From: Candidatus Saccharimonadota bacterium | GTDB lineage: Bacteria; Patescibacteriota; Saccharimonadia; Saccharimonadales; UBA4665 | Direction: 5' to 3' | Assembly: GCA_028286245.1 (NCBI GenBank) | Contig: JAQBRY010000001.1 | Coordinates: forward strand, 1 to 64,000 | DNA: 64,000 nucleotides | The notes under the pieces: generated by a model | Database searches by the model: none | What the model saw: only the letters and a program-made list of their open reading frames with translations | Told to the model about the DNA's origin: nothing | Program-made: the position numbers and the translations under genes | Shown: one piece after another, positions 25,281-33,775 of the stretch | Layout: every line of letters begins with the position of its first letter | Numbering within the stretch: position 1 is the stretch's first letter

Positions 25281-26666
25281 CTACTCGCCGTGGTAGGTCA
25301 TTACAACGGCGGTCATGTCATCTTGCTTGGCCCGTGGATTTCTTTTGCGACCCATGTCACGGCTGCGGTCGCGGGCCATGTGAACCAGCTGCATTGCAGC
25401 CCGGTCGTCGTCCTCGTATGATTTAAGCATAAATTTGATTTCATCAGTCGTCAGATTATCGCTCACTCCGTCGGTTACTAAAAGGAGGCGATCGCCTGGC
25501 CTAACAGGGAAGTGACCGTGCGCAGTGTGCGGCTTGTCATAGCCGCCGAGGGCACTTGTTATGCGGTTGCGCCCATGGAAGGCTGCCAGCTGGGCATTAT
25601 TGAGACTCCGCAGATCTTGAACATTGGACAACGTCTCTTGCATAGCACGTCGTTCGGCCTCACTGATATCTAAAATGCCGCGCTCTTCGTCCCATGAGGC
25701 CATATCGTCTAGCGTCACTATCCTAATAGCGCCGTTACGCATCTGGTACAGGCGGCTATCGCCGGCAGCGGCAAAGCTAACGTAGGGGCGACCTTCCTCA
25801 TTTTTGAATAGTTTGGCCATAACAGCTGTGGTGGATATATCCATATCTAAGTCTTTAGCAAGATCCAAAATTTCTTTATTCGAAAGGGCCAACGAGCGGC
25901 CGAGCGCTTTACTGCTGACAGCAGGATCCATTACTTCCGGCATGAGTGAAAGGCGGTATTCGTTTTGCCGGGCAGCAAGCTGTGATGCTTCGTGCGACGC
26001 ATCGTCTGAGCCCACGCCATCAAACACACCTGCAGCCGGGCGTACCTTATCTAGGAAGTAGGCATCTTCGTTAGGCGAGCCTTCGGCGCGGCGGTATTCA
26101 GCAGGCTCGGTGCTAGCTCCGCCGGTTATGTCTGATCGTTCGTAACGAACTTCGGCCTTAGGCGCTGAAACCTCACGAACAGTAGTAAGAATAGGGTGGG
26201 AAGCAGCCCGGAAGGCATCAACTACGTAGGCGCCGGTGCGGTGGCGATCATACGCCGGCTCGCTGGGTGCGTCGTCTGGCGTATAGGTACCTTTAGCAGT
26301 TCCTAGGTCTTTAACGGTGACGATGTTGCCGGTAAGGCTAAAAGAAGCGTGAATGGCTTCGACACCGGTCTCAAATGTAAAACGGCCGTAAGTGCTCTCT
26401 GTACCAAGCTTAACCGCTGCTTCGTCCTCGTGAACACCCTTATACCCTAGGCCTGACCCTTGGCCCACCGTAGCGGGATCGATGATTACACAGGGTACTT
26501 CCAGGCTTATAAATCGTGACTGCTCCGGGCTTAAGTCACGACTCGGATTTACCACTCGCAGGTGGTGATCACCAAGGAATATATCGGCCGGACCTTTACT
26601 TAGGTCAAACTGTTCTTCGTCAAAGCGGCGAAGTTCGGCGAGCTGAGGTGCGGTTTCTCGAGTCAT
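25281..26666 (-). CDS. FHA domain - PP2C phosphatase fusion
   Basis: 461 residues. The N-terminal FHA domain (about 85-130) has YGRFTFETGVEAIHASF and VTVKDLGTAKGTY, the phosphothreonine-reading loops, although the usual S in the S-x-x-H motif is A (EAIH). The PP2C domain follows (about 180-460): SPNEDAYFL, GVFDGVG, AAAGDSRLY, LLLVTDGVSDN and QDDMTAVVM keep the metal-binding aspartates. It should remove phosphate from Ser/Thr proteins chosen by the FHA domain. No Ser/Thr kinase is seen in this window. TATAAT lies 9 bases before its ATG. It leads an operon with the PRTase-like gene. Confidence 0.88.
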   Translation of the reverse strand: MTRETAPQLAELRRFDEEQFDLSKGPADIFLGDHHLRVVNPSRDLSPEQSRFISLEVPCVIIDPATVGQGSGLGYKGVHEDEAAVKLGTESTYGRFTFETGVEAIHASFSLTGNIVTVKDLGTAKGTYTPDDAPSEPAYDRHRTGAYVVDAFRAASHPILTTVREVSAPKAEVRYERSDITGGASTEPAEYRRAEGSPNEDAYFLDKVRPAAGVFDGVGSDDASHEASQLAARQNEYRLSLMPEVMDPAVSSKALGRSLALSNKEILDLAKDLDMDISTTAVMAKLFKNEEGRPYVSFAAAGDSRLYQMRNGAIRIVTLDDMASWDEERGILDISEAERRAMQETLSNVQDLRSLNNAQLAAFHGRNRITSALGGYDKPHTAHGHFPVRPGDRLLLVTDGVSDNLTTDEIKFMLKSYEDDDRAAMQLVHMARDRSRDMGRKRNPRAKQDDMTAVVMTYHGE

Positions 26667-26769
26667 AATAGAATTATTATACTCTTTTTTCTAAATATTG
26701 TCAATATTCCTATAAAGCGCTGGGTGACATCCTAAGCCAAGAGGATTGTTCCAGAAGCATTGCGTAAGA

Positions 26770-26802
26770 GTTAATATTTATTTAACTTTTTGAGACTATA
26801 CT
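26770..26802 (+). promoter_or_regulatory. Tandem 7-mers and -10 box before the gene at 26832
   Basis: GTTAATA (26770-26776) and TTTAACT (26781-26787) are 11 bases apart; TATACT at 26797-26802 begins 9 bases after the second. This is the same geometry as at 37105 and close to that at 31947. Confidence 0.45.
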
Positions 26803-26831
26803 GCCGCTATCAGTAACCAATGGAGAATCTC

Positions 26832-27056
26832 ATGCAACCACCGCAACTTAAGCCACTCGATTGGGTCGTCTTCGAGATCGAACAAGACTTTTATTTTGGC
26901 CAGATCGTAGGCGGCTATAGAGACATCAAAGATAAAGGCTGGCAGTACATCATCACTAACCCGCAGAGCGTGGCGGGGGCTACCTTCACGGTGCCGGTCA
27001 CAGACATTAAGTATCACCTTCGAAAAGGTGAATGGGTTGGACCAAAAGATCTATAA
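26832..27056 (+). CDS. Hypothetical small protein, 74 aa
   Basis: Not recognised. A compact beta-rich protein with WVVFEIEQDFYFGQIVGG and FTVPVTDIKYHLRKGEW, possibly an SH3-like or KOW-like barrel. GGAGA lies 5 bases before the ATG at 26832, which I prefer to the ATG at 26820. Its promoter carries the tandem 7-mers described above, so it may share control with the two-component system. Confidence 0.6.
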   Translation: MQPPQLKPLDWVVFEIEQDFYFGQIVGGYRDIKDKGWQYIITNPQSVAGATFTVPVTDIKYHLRKGEWVGPKDL

Positions 27057-27357
27057 ACAGCTAAGTGTGGCTAAGGATAAATGCCTCAAATTGTGCGAAC
27101 TCTTATTTTTTGCTTTCTTTAGACGTGTCATACCACATTTACAGATGTAGCTGCTAGTAAATAACGTGAAGTCCATCACATGTTTTAGTATTCCAGCGTG
27201 ATCCTGATTTTTTTATTAATACTCGCAAAAGGGTGCGTTTTTAAATTTTAAAGGTTAACAGTGAAACCTATTGGGGATAATACAACGTTGACAGCCTCCT
27301 GAAACCCCTTTACGCTTACGTTAAAGTAACTATCATTCTAGAGAGCGGAGAAGCCAA
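27057..27357. other. Intergenic region of 301 bases
   Basis: No gene seen. AT-rich. It holds possible promoters for the solute-binding-protein operon: TTGACA at 27288-27293 with TACGCT 17 bases later, and TATCAT at about 27330. GGAG stands 10 bases before the ATG at 27358. A short CGCA/TGCG stem followed by five T at 27224-27242 could be a weak terminator of the 26832 gene. Confidence 0.4.
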
Positions 27358-29085
27358 ATGGACGACCAGTCAACACCATCAAAAGATCCTAAGAATATTG
27401 AAATTAATGAAACCGGCGATCTAGATACCGCCCCGACGGCACCAGAATTACAGGAAGACACGCCAGAGACGTCAGAGCCACCGGCAGTACCGGAGGCCGT
27501 AGCTGCACCCCAGATAAGCGAACCCGCACCCACAGTCCTGCCAGTGGCACCGCCAAAACGCCTGCGCAAACGAGTTGTCGCCGGTGCCTTAGTACTGTTA
27601 ATTGCCGTCGCGGCCGCGGCCAGCGTCTTTTATCTTAATTCGTCCGATGATCCGGCTGACAGTGCCGTAATGGTGGTACAAAAAAAGGATATACCGCTCA
27701 TTACGTACAATGGCGGCCCAGACTCAGACTTTACGGCGATAGTTCCGGATATAGACACCACCAACACCGTGGTGGATGCCAATCGTAATATGTTTGAAGG
27801 TCTGGTTCGCTACCAGAACACCAACAAAATCGTTCCGTTGCTGGCCACCGGCTGGACTAACCCGAATAGTTCCACCTGGGTATTTACGCTCCGTCACGGT
27901 GTGCTATTTCACACCGGTCGCGAAATGACGGCCGCCGATGTTAAGGCCAGCATAGAGGCCACCAAAGACACCGATATTGGCAAAATTGTAAACGACACCA
28001 TTCAAACGGTAACTGCTGTCGATAAATACACTGTCAAAATAGTTACCACCACACCTGATCCCGTACTGCTCAACAAGCTCACCGAAAGCTTTATATTTGA
28101 TACTACCTCCGGCAAAACCGATGACCCTGTTAATGGCACCGGTCCCTATGTAGTAAAACCTGGTACTACGCCTACCGCTACCAAGCTGGAGCTGGTGGCC
28201 TATGATAAGTACTACGGTGGACACATCTACACCCGTGCGCTCACGTTTACAGCTCTCGAAAATTCTGAGGCCCGCGCGGCTTACGAAAAGGGAACTGTCA
28301 ACTTTGTTGCCGACACCAAGAGTTCACTGGCCAGCATAAAGGCACCGCACACTACTCTAAAGCGCCAGTCCGTTGCCGTCCAGATGCTACCCATTAACAG
28401 TCTCAAGGCTGGATCACCACTACAAAAGAAGGCGGTTCGACAAGCCCTCTACCTAGCAATCGATCCAGCACCTATTCAGAAAGTCCGCGAAGAAACCGGC
28501 ACACCGGCTTCGCAGATTGTTACGGTAAGCACGCCCGGCTACAACCCAGCCATTACCCGGCCCGCCCAGGATATAGCTAAAGCTACGCAGCTCATTAAGG
28601 ACGCCGGCTATCCTAATGGCTTTAGTGTTCAGTTTACGTTCTTTAATACGCCCCGCAATCAGGCAGTAGCCCAGGAACTCCAAAAGCAGCTCCTGCCCAT
28701 CGGCGTCACCCTTAACCCAGACCCTATTAGTGTGATCGACACGCTGGTCAAAAAGGTCAACGGCGGCCAAGCCGATATTTTCTCGGTTGCCAACAACAGT
28801 GATATTTCCGACGCCAGCGACGTGTTTGGCCAGTTCTACCACAGTGCCAACTACCAGAACGACCAAATCGACAAATTGCTCAAGCAAGCCGGCGACACCC
28901 AAAACCAATCACAGCGCCTAAAGTATCTGCAACAGGCATCCAAGATTGGCAGCGACGACATAGCCGTCCTACCGCTCTACAATGTTGATGCCTACCAGGA
29001 TGCTTTTAATCCGAGCTTTGTAGTCACCAGGGACGTGCCCGGTCCGGTTAACGGCGTGTACTTCTGGAAGGTCTACGCTAAGTAA
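27358..29085 (+). CDS. Membrane-anchored family 5 solute-binding protein
   Basis: 575 residues. A Pro/Glu-rich cytoplasmic N-terminus (1-68) is followed by KRLRKR and one membrane helix (about 73-93), with no lipobox, so the binding domain is held outside by an uncleaved anchor. The outer part is an SBP_bac_5 (oligopeptide/dipeptide-type) fold: LLATGWTNPNSSTWVFTLR, GVLFHTGREMTAADV and the hinge and C-terminal blocks. No permease or ATPase genes are adjacent; the next genes are a histidine kinase and a receiver. It may sense a peptide rather than import it. The ligand is unknown. Confidence 0.88.
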   Translation: MDDQSTPSKDPKNIEINETGDLDTAPTAPELQEDTPETSEPPAVPEAVAAPQISEPAPTVLPVAPPKRLRKRVVAGALVLLIAVAAAASVFYLNSSDDPADSAVMVVQKKDIPLITYNGGPDSDFTAIVPDIDTTNTVVDANRNMFEGLVRYQNTNKIVPLLATGWTNPNSSTWVFTLRHGVLFHTGREMTAADVKASIEATKDTDIGKIVNDTIQTVTAVDKYTVKIVTTTPDPVLLNKLTESFIFDTTSGKTDDPVNGTGPYVVKPGTTPTATKLELVAYDKYYGGHIYTRALTFTALENSEARAAYEKGTVNFVADTKSSLASIKAPHTTLKRQSVAVQMLPINSLKAGSPLQKKAVRQALYLAIDPAPIQKVREETGTPASQIVTVSTPGYNPAITRPAQDIAKATQLIKDAGYPNGFSVQFTFFNTPRNQAVAQELQKQLLPIGVTLNPDPISVIDTLVKKVNGGQADIFSVANNSDISDASDVFGQFYHSANYQNDQIDKLLKQAGDTQNQSQRLKYLQQASKIGSDDIAVLPLYNVDAYQDAFNPSFVVTRDVPGPVNGVYFWKVYAK

Positions 29086-29093
29086 AAACTGCC

Positions 29094-30536
29094 ATGCCTC
29101 GTCTTAAGTTTGGTATCCGTGCTAAGTTCATTACCCTGATACTGGTGATACTAACGGCTATATTTTGCCTGATTGCCAGCTATATGATCCGCACCAATGC
29201 CAGTTCGTTGCGTACCGATCTGCAGGAACGCTCCAAGGCGTTTGCAACCCTGGCTACCAAGCCCATAGGCAACACCTTTGTTATCTATAACAATTCTGGC
29301 AAGTTTTTAGTCGATCAACAGGTAACTCATTTTACCGAACTGGACCATAACATTACTAACGTAGCCGTGGTAAATGTTGACGGCACCTTTGAGTACACTC
29401 AGCACAGTTCTGTTGCCCCTATTACCATGGCCCAGGCCGCTACTTTTGACCCTATTTTCCTTAAAAGCCCATCTGGTACGGTTACCCGCATTATCTACCC
29501 CTACATTGATGATTCCGGGGCACACAGCTACGCAGTAGTGTACGACGTATCCAGTGCCGGTGTAGACCGGGCTGTCCGCAACCTGATTTACTCGATTGTT
29601 GGTTTTGCCGTCTTTGGGCTGCTCTTTAGCGCCGTTACTATTTATTTGCTTATTAACCGTTTACTGCTGGCTCCGGTTAAAAAGGTCCGCGACAGCGCTC
29701 TGCTTATTTCCACGGGGGACTATACCCAGCAGATAGCCCTCAGCCAGCACGACGAAATTGGCGACTTAGCCACCAGCATCAATCAAATGGCCGACAGCCT
29801 CAAGGCCGACATCCAAAAGTTAAAAGAACTCGATCAGCTCAAGAGTGAGTTCATGATGATTGCCTCACACAATTTACGTACGCCCATCAGTATTATTAGC
29901 GGCTATGTGGACACCATAAAAACCCAGGACATGACAGAAGTCATGCGCAAAATGATTGATAATATTTCTGCCAACACCCAGCGCCTCAACTTATTTGCCG
30001 AAGACATCCTGATTATTGCCAGCATGGAATCCGGTGCCGAGAAGTTTTACGCCCAGCCAATTGCCATCGACTCGCTGTTTAGCACGCTGATTGAAGAGTT
30101 TAAGGTCTTGGCTGCCCAAAAGAATATTGCCTTTAACGTGAGCCTAGTGAGCAGCGATGCTACCATCCTGGGGAGTGCCACGCATCTGCGCAGCGCCGTT
30201 TGGAATCTGCTAGAAAACGCACTGGTCTTTAACAAAGCCGGCGGCAGCATTGAATTTGCCACCGTTATCTTTGATAACTCCTTAGAAATTACGGTCCGCG
30301 ACAATGGTATCGGCATTAGCCCGCAAGAGGTACCTAAGCTGTTCACCAAATTCCATCGTGGCACCAGCACGCTCGACTACGACTACGAGGGCACGGGCAT
30401 CGGCCTCTACATTACTAAGCTAGTTGTTGTAGGGCACAAGGGGACCATTAGTGTGGATAGCACACTCGGTAAGGGCACAACCTTTACCATTCGGATACCG
30501 CTTGCCGCCGTGCCAGCCACCGACAATATTTCCTAA
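29094..30536 (+). CDS. Sensor histidine kinase
   Basis: 480 residues: membrane helix (12-32), outer sensor domain (33-165), second helix (166-188), HAMP (about 189-241), dimerisation helix with His259 in ASHNLRTPISI, and an ATPase domain (about 362-470) with N-box NLLENALVFN, DNGIGISP and GTGIGLYI. The usual Glu after His is Asn here, which may lower phosphatase or autokinase activity. It starts 8 bases after the solute-binding-protein gene, so that protein is a natural sensory partner. The receiver at 30583 is the likely phosphate acceptor. Confidence 0.93.
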   Translation: MPRLKFGIRAKFITLILVILTAIFCLIASYMIRTNASSLRTDLQERSKAFATLATKPIGNTFVIYNNSGKFLVDQQVTHFTELDHNITNVAVVNVDGTFEYTQHSSVAPITMAQAATFDPIFLKSPSGTVTRIIYPYIDDSGAHSYAVVYDVSSAGVDRAVRNLIYSIVGFAVFGLLFSAVTIYLLINRLLLAPVKKVRDSALLISTGDYTQQIALSQHDEIGDLATSINQMADSLKADIQKLKELDQLKSEFMMIASHNLRTPISIISGYVDTIKTQDMTEVMRKMIDNISANTQRLNLFAEDILIIASMESGAEKFYAQPIAIDSLFSTLIEEFKVLAAQKNIAFNVSLVSSDATILGSATHLRSAVWNLLENALVFNKAGGSIEFATVIFDNSLEITVRDNGIGISPQEVPKLFTKFHRGTSTLDYDYEGTGIGLYITKLVVVGHKGTISVDSTLGKGTTFTIRIPLAAVPATDNIS

Positions 30537-30570
30537 GTACAAATAAATAGCACAACGCGTCCGCATATTG

Positions 30571-30576
30571 TAGAAT
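30571..30576 (+). promoter_or_regulatory. -10 box TAGAAT, leaderless start
   Basis: TAGAAT starts 12 bases before the ATG at 30583, so the receiver can also be made separately from the kinase. Confidence 0.45.
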
Positions 30577-30582
30577 TAAGCC

Positions 30583-30981
30583 ATGAAACCTAACGGTACA
30601 GCTCCACAAAAAATACTCATAGTAGAAGACGATTACAGCCTGGCCGAACTGTATCGAATCAAAATGGAAATTATGGGCTACACGCCGCTGTCTGCCTACG
30701 ATGGTGCCCACGCCCTAGAATTGATAGAAAAAGAACAACCGGATTTGGTATTACTGGACTTAATGATTCCTAAGATTTCCGGCGACCAAGTTTTAAAAGC
30801 CATGCGTATCAGCGACTGGGGCAAGGCCACAAAAGTGTTAGTCATTTCCAATATAGACGAATCCGATGCGCCTGAGGGCCTGCGATCACTCGGTATTGAG
30901 GGCTACGCACTCAAAGCCAACCTGTCACACGACGATCTAGAAAATATTATTAAGGCCATCCTAGACACCACTAAAAAATAA
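30583..30981 (+). CDS. Stand-alone response regulator receiver
   Basis: 132 residues, one CheY-like receiver: acidic pair Glu15-Asp16-Asp17, phospho-acceptor Asp59 in LVLLDLMIP, Ser89 in VLVISN and Lys111 in YALKANLS. No output domain, so it acts by protein contact or as a phosphate relay. It follows the kinase by 46 bases and has its own -10 box. Confidence 0.92.
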   Translation: MKPNGTAPQKILIVEDDYSLAELYRIKMEIMGYTPLSAYDGAHALELIEKEQPDLVLLDLMIPKISGDQVLKAMRISDWGKATKVLVISNIDESDAPEGLRSLGIEGYALKANLSHDDLENIIKAILDTTKK

Positions 30982-31833
30982 TTATTGCGGGGGAATGCGG
31001 TCAAAGGTCACGGGGTTTGGGCCAGTACGGCCGGCTTCGCCCTTATCGAGCTTGTCAATCTTTTCCATTTGGGTAACGTCAAGCTCAAAGTCAAAGATTT
31101 CAAAATTTTCCTGGATGCGTTCGGGCGTGGAAGATTTGGGAAAAATCACGTAGCCCTTTTGAATATGCCAGCGTAACACTACCTGCGCCGTCGTCTTGCC
31201 GTGCTGCCGGGCAATGTCCATTATTATCGGATCTTCCAGCACGCCGCCCTGCGCGATCGGCGACCAAGCTTCGGTAATTATGCCGTGTTGCTTATTAAAT
31301 TCCGCGACCTGCACATTCTGAAAGTACGGGTGCAGTTCAATTTGATTTACGGCAGGAACAATGTCGGTTTCGGCCAAAAGCTTTTTGAGATGATCAACCT
31401 GAAAGTTCGAAACACCAATAGACCTGGCCAGGCCGGCTTTTTTGAATTCTTCTAGCGCCTTCCAGGTGCTTACAAAATCGCCATCATAGCGAGTGGGTAA
31501 CGGCCAGTGGATCAAAAACAGATCAATGTAATCTACGTCCAGCTTGGATAGGGTTTCGGCAAAGGCGGCTTGCGCCTTGATGGGCTCATGAAAGCCGTTA
31601 TTTAATTTGCTGGTAATAAATACTTCTGAGCGGGGAATTTGTGAATCCCTAATGGCTTCACCAACCTGCTGCTCATTACGATACATCTCGGCTGTATCGA
31701 TATGCCGGTAGCCCACCTGGAGGGCCTTTGCCACCGTCTGGGCGGTTTGCTCAGGTGGCACCTGGAACACGCCAAAGCCGAGCTGCGGAATAGTGCTGCC
31801 GTCATTAAGAGTAAGGATAGGTACTGGATTCAT
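30982..31833 (-). CDS. Aldo/keto reductase
   Basis: A 283-residue NADPH-dependent TIM-barrel reductase of the AKR5/DkgA-like group. Counting from the ATG at 31839, the tetrad is Asp48, Tyr53, Lys78 and His111 (LIHWPLP). ARSIGVSNF and the C-terminal IFPKSSTPERIQEN coenzyme block are intact. I prefer the ATG at 31833, since AGGAG is 6 bases ahead of it and touches the earlier ATG. It reduces carbonyls, possibly 2,5-diketogluconate or methylglyoxal; substrate not shown. It is convergent with the receiver gene, stop to stop. Confidence 0.93.
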   Translation of the reverse strand: MNPVPILTLNDGSTIPQLGFGVFQVPPEQTAQTVAKALQVGYRHIDTAEMYRNEQQVGEAIRDSQIPRSEVFITSKLNNGFHEPIKAQAAFAETLSKLDVDYIDLFLIHWPLPTRYDGDFVSTWKALEEFKKAGLARSIGVSNFQVDHLKKLLAETDIVPAVNQIELHPYFQNVQVAEFNKQHGIITEAWSPIAQGGVLEDPIIMDIARQHGKTTAQVVLRWHIQKGYVIFPKSSTPERIQENFEIFDFELDVTQMEKIDKLDKGEAGRTGPNPVTFDRIPPQ

Positions 31834-31946
31834 AGACATCTCCTATGGGTTAGGTATTTAGTGACAGTGTAGCGGCATATCGCTCGGCTGTAAGTAACTA
31901 ATTTTACGTTTTGGGTAACCTGCCTTTGGCTACAGTCTGTAAAATA

Positions 31947-31980
31947 TTTAAGCGAACTTTAAGCTAGGGCAGGCTACACT
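31947..31980 (+). promoter_or_regulatory. Tandem TTTAAGC sites and -10 of the two-component system
   Basis: TTTAAGC at 31947-31953 and again at 31958-31964, 11 bases apart, then 10 bases to TACACT at 31975-31980, which starts 12 bases before the ATG at 31987. The repeats take the place of a -35 element, as Pho boxes do for PhoB. Likely autoregulation by the response regulator. Confidence 0.6.
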
Positions 31981-31986
31981 GAGCTT

Positions 31987-32658
31987 ATGAGAATATTAGT
32001 TGTCGAAGATGAGCACCGGATTGCTCAAGCTGTTAAAGAGGGTCTGGAACAAGAATCCTACGCCGTTGATGTAGCGTATGACGGCGAAGACGGCTACAAC
32101 AGCGCCACAGCCGATGAATACGATTTAATTTTACTAGACGTCATGCTTCCTAGCATGGATGGCTACACGGTGTGCCAAAAACTGCGAGCCGACGGCATTC
32201 ACACGCCCATTTTAATGCTGACGGCAAAAGACCAAAGCCGCGACGTGGTAAAAGGTCTCGATACCGGCGCCGATGACTATCTGGCCAAACCCTTTCCCTT
32301 TGAGGTGCTACTGGCCCGCGTACGAGCGCTGCTACGCCGTCCGCATGAAACCGCCCGCGAAGTACTCCAGGCCGCCGATTTAACGCTTGATCCAAGCGCC
32401 AAGTCCGTAGAGCGGGGCGGCAAAAGTATTGCTCTGTCGTCTAAAGAATACGCCCTACTGGAGTACTTGCTTCGTAATCAAAACAAGGTGCTGAGCAAAA
32501 ACAATATTATGACCCATGTATGGGATTTTGATGCTGATATTCTGCCCAATACCGTCGAGGTTTTTATAGCCTACTTGCGTGCAAAAGTCGACAAGCCCTT
32601 TAAGGGGCCGGGACTAATACAAACCGTTCGCGGTTTTGGGTATAAAATAGGCAGCTAA
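31987..32658 (+). CDS. OmpR/PhoB-family response regulator
   Basis: 223 residues: receiver with acidic residues Glu7-Asp8-Glu9, phospho-acceptor Asp51 (LILLDVMLPS), Lys in YLAKPFPF, and a winged-helix DNA-binding domain (about 125-223) ending VRGFGYKIG. OmpR-type proteins bind direct 7-mer repeats 11 bases apart; such repeats lie on its own promoter and upstream of the flavin operon. Co-transcribed with the kinase at 32663. Confidence 0.95.
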   Translation: MRILVVEDEHRIAQAVKEGLEQESYAVDVAYDGEDGYNSATADEYDLILLDVMLPSMDGYTVCQKLRADGIHTPILMLTAKDQSRDVVKGLDTGADDYLAKPFPFEVLLARVRALLRRPHETAREVLQAADLTLDPSAKSVERGGKSIALSSKEYALLEYLLRNQNKVLSKNNIMTHVWDFDADILPNTVEVFIAYLRAKVDKPFKGPGLIQTVRGFGYKIGS

Positions 32659-32662
32659 ACAT

Positions 32663-33715
32663 ATGCGCACATCTAAACTAAAAACATTTGTCGCCTCGCC
32701 GACAGCCGGATTAGCAGCGACCTATCTGGCCATCATCATGATACTGAGCATTGGCTTCAGCCTGGTATTTTATAATGCCTCGTCCCATGCCTTGTACCGA
32801 CAGGTGCCGCCGCACTCCTTTTACCAAGGCACCACACTAGACGATAATCCAAATAGAATCCGCAATGACGCTGCCTCACCACAAACAGTCGAGAGCTTTC
32901 TGCACGATCGTGCCGACGAGGGTCGTAAGGTATTGCTGACTCGATTAGTACTGTTAAATATCGGCGCTCTGCTAGCGGGCAGCGTAGTGAGCTACCTGCT
33001 AGCCCGCCGAACGCTAGAGCCAATAGAAGAGGCCATGGAAGCCCAAGTACAGTTTGTATCGGATGCCTCACACGAGTTGCGCACCCCCCTGACTGCCATC
33101 CAGACCAGTAACGAAGTTGCCCTGCGTAATCCTCGGCTCACGCTTGCACAGGCCAAGCAGCTCATAGGGCACAATACCGAGGACGTACGGCGGCTCAAGG
33201 AATTGTCGGACGGGTTGCTAAACCTGGCACAGCACAATAAAACGATCGCCACATTAGTGGCCGTGCAGCTGCAGGATATTACCAGCGAAGCTATGACCCA
33301 AGTTGTGCAACAAGCCACTGCTAAAAATATCGCCGTCGAAGATACTACCGAAAACCTTACTGTTCTGGCGGATAAGCCAGGCCTGGCCCAGGTCTTGGTG
33401 ATACTACTCGATAATGCCGTCAAGTACAGCAATCCGGGTGGCACCGTCTACCTGGAAACGCAGGTCAAGGGCAAGCAGGCCATGCTGATGGTCCGTGACG
33501 AGGGCATGGGCATTCGAGCCTCCGACATGCCGCATTTATTTAGGCGCTTTTATCGGGCCGACAATGCGCGCACTGCCGGCGAGCAGAGCGGCTATGGCCT
33601 AGGCTTGGCCATAGCCAAGCAAATTATGACCAATCAAAACGGCAACATTACAGTTATAAGCACCCCAGGTACGGGCAGCACTTTTACATTGCTACTTACT
33701 TTAGCGCAGCTTTAA
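32663..33715 (+). CDS. Sensor histidine kinase
   Basis: 350 residues with two membrane helices (about 18-38 and 93-113), a small outer domain of about 50 residues, no clear HAMP, and a kinase core: His137 in ASHELRTPLTAI, N-box LLDNAVKYSN, DEGMGIRA and SGYGLGLAIAKQI. The short sensor is typical of kinases that detect membrane stress or a partner transporter. It pairs with the OmpR-type regulator 4 bases upstream and is followed by an ABC exporter. Confidence 0.94.
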   Translation: MRTSKLKTFVASPTAGLAATYLAIIMILSIGFSLVFYNASSHALYRQVPPHSFYQGTTLDDNPNRIRNDAASPQTVESFLHDRADEGRKVLLTRLVLLNIGALLAGSVVSYLLARRTLEPIEEAMEAQVQFVSDASHELRTPLTAIQTSNEVALRNPRLTLAQAKQLIGHNTEDVRRLKELSDGLLNLAQHNKTIATLVAVQLQDITSEAMTQVVQQATAKNIAVEDTTENLTVLADKPGLAQVLVILLDNAVKYSNPGGTVYLETQVKGKQAMLMVRDEGMGIRASDMPHLFRRFYRADNARTAGEQSGYGLGLAIAKQIMTNQNGNITVISTPGTGSTFTLLLTLAQL

Positions 33716-33775
33716 GCATTCTTTCAAGGTTGCCGGACTATGATGGCAGCAACACTAATTAAAAAGGAACTTATA

